Source of the DNA: Neorhizobium populisoli
Lineage (GTDB): Bacteria > Pseudomonadota > Alphaproteobacteria > Rhizobiales > Rhizobiaceae
Direction of reading: 5' to 3'
Assembly (NCBI RefSeq): GCF_019430945.1
Contig: NZ_JAHYCB010000004.1
Location: forward strand, 248,001 to 312,000
DNA: 64,000 nucleotides
The translations under genes and the position numbers were made by a program. The notes beneath the pieces are model-generated. The model was given only the letters and a program-made list of their open reading frames with translations. It made no database searches and was not told where the DNA came from. Shown one piece after another: positions 63,349-64,000 of this stretch (the stretch's first letter is position 1; each line of letters opens with the position of its first letter).

Positions 63349-64000
63349 TTCGCCTCCTTCTGCCGGCCGGCATAAAGCGAGAGGCCGACCAGCGCCAGCG
63401 ACACCAGCACGAGGAACACGGCCATGGCGGCAGCGAAGGGCATGTTAGACTGGTAAATCGCCTGATCGGTGATCAGCACCGACAGCGTCCAGTGCTGCGG
63501 CCGGCCGAGTAGCTGCGGCAACAGGTAGGAGCCGAGTGCGAAGATGAAGACCATGATCAGCGTCGCGAGAATGGTGTTGCGAAGCGCCGGCACGACGACC
63601 GTGAAGAAGGCCTTGACCGGCGATGCCCCGAGCGTGCGCGCCGCTTCCGTAAGCGTCGGGTCGAGGCGGACGAGGGCGGGGTATAGGACCAGAACCGTGT
63701 AGGGAAAGGCCTGATAGGTCATGGCGGTCATGACCGCGCCAAAACTTGGGGTCAGCGCCTGCGCCTGGGTCATCAGCCCCATCCAGACGAAGAGATTGGT
63801 GATGCCGGCGGTGCGCGAGAACAGCGTCGACCAGGCAAAACCGATCATCACTTCCGAGAGCGACAGGACGGAAAGCAGCGCCACCAGCCAGACGATCTGC
63901 ACGCTGCGTTTCGAGCGCGACAGCAGATAGGTGAAGGGTATGCCGATCGCCACGCAGGCGATGGCGACCGCGATCGCGAGGAACAGCGAAAACCCAAGCA
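63345..64000 (-). CDS. ABC permease of the spermidine/putrescine type (PotB-like, 5' partial)
   Basis: The C-terminal 217 codons of a permease that starts beyond base 64000. The frame is open to the window edge, reading LGFSLFLAIAVAIACVAIGI before a GTG at 63953 that could be mistaken for a start but lies inside a helix. The EAA-loop is PTLTEAARTLGASPVKAFF with VVVPALRNTI. It pairs with the next permease; the binding protein and ATPase should be upstream, outside the window. Confidence 0.9.
   Translation of the reverse strand, partial: LGFSLFLAIAVAIACVAIGIPFTYLLSRSKRSVQIVWLVALLSVLSLSEVMIGFAWSTLFSRTAGITNLFVWMGLMTQAQALTPSFGAVMTAMTYQAFPYTVLVLYPALVRLDPTLTEAARTLGASPVKAFFTVVVPALRNTILATLIMVFIFALGSYLLPQLLGRPQHWTLSVLITDQAIYQSNMPFAAAMAVFLVLVSLALVGLSLYAGRQKEAK

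Overview
The window looks like a Rhizobiaceae chromosome or large replicon (Rhizobium/Agrobacterium/Neorhizobium-like). The signs are GC-rich coding sequence, dense ABC uptake operons each paired with a regulator, rhizobial intergenic repeats (three RIME-like mosaic elements and two copies of another palindromic repeat), and typical rhizobial gene sets: OxyR-KatG, Kbl-Tdh, an L-threonate/D-erythronate operon and Fhu siderophore uptake. I saw no rRNA, tRNA, phage, insertion sequence or CRISPR array. Both window ends cut genes.

Layout. 1-7.0 kb (minus): a CUT1-type ABC operon (binding protein, two permeases, ATPase) that runs into one ORF fusing a glycerophosphodiester phosphodiesterase to a LacI regulator, then an inositol-monophosphatase-family gene. 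A perfect LacI-type operator lies at its head. 7.1-10.5 kb: oxyR and katG, divergent. 10.5-14.2 kb: choline/betaine-type binding protein and permease without an ATPase, divergent from a MocR regulator. 14.3-20.9 kb: a DUF983 protein, then fhuB, fhuD and a TonB-dependent receptor with an AraC regulator; fhuC is absent. 21-23.3 kb: tdh and kbl (threonine to glycine). 23.5-28.3 kb: a DHA2 exporter, a DhaKL dihydroxyacetone kinase and a two-gene chromate transporter.

28.3-41.5 kb is the most unusual block. It holds a ThDP enzyme, a TctC-type binding protein, a GntR/FCD regulator, two molybdenum-hydroxylase large subunits, a UbiD-family decarboxylase, a leaderless binding-protein-like protein, and the 2Fe-2S and FAD subunits. 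An 11-bp motif, TTGTATGACAA (reverse complement TTGTCATACAA), recurs in the promoter regions of this block. It also appears upstream of dhaKL/MFS at 25.0 kb, an alpha/beta hydrolase at 53.9 kb and a fused TctA-TctB transporter at 55 kb. I propose one GntR-controlled regulon for uptake and breakdown of an unidentified, probably (hetero)aromatic, carboxylate.

41.5-53 kb: a LacI repressor divergent from a ten-gene operon, ltnD-otnK-otnC-otnI-denD-SDR plus a CUT1 ABC transporter, for four-carbon sugar acids (L-threonate, D-erythronate) ending in dihydroxyacetone phosphate. 53-57.3 kb: hydrolase, LysR regulator and TctAB. 57.4-64 kb: AraC/GyrI-like regulator, PuuD-like amidotransferase, a small conserved protein, IclR, a GldA-like dehydrogenase, a nitrilase-family hydrolase and two ABC permeases that run off the window. 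All functions are inferred from visible motifs and family knowledge; no database search was run.
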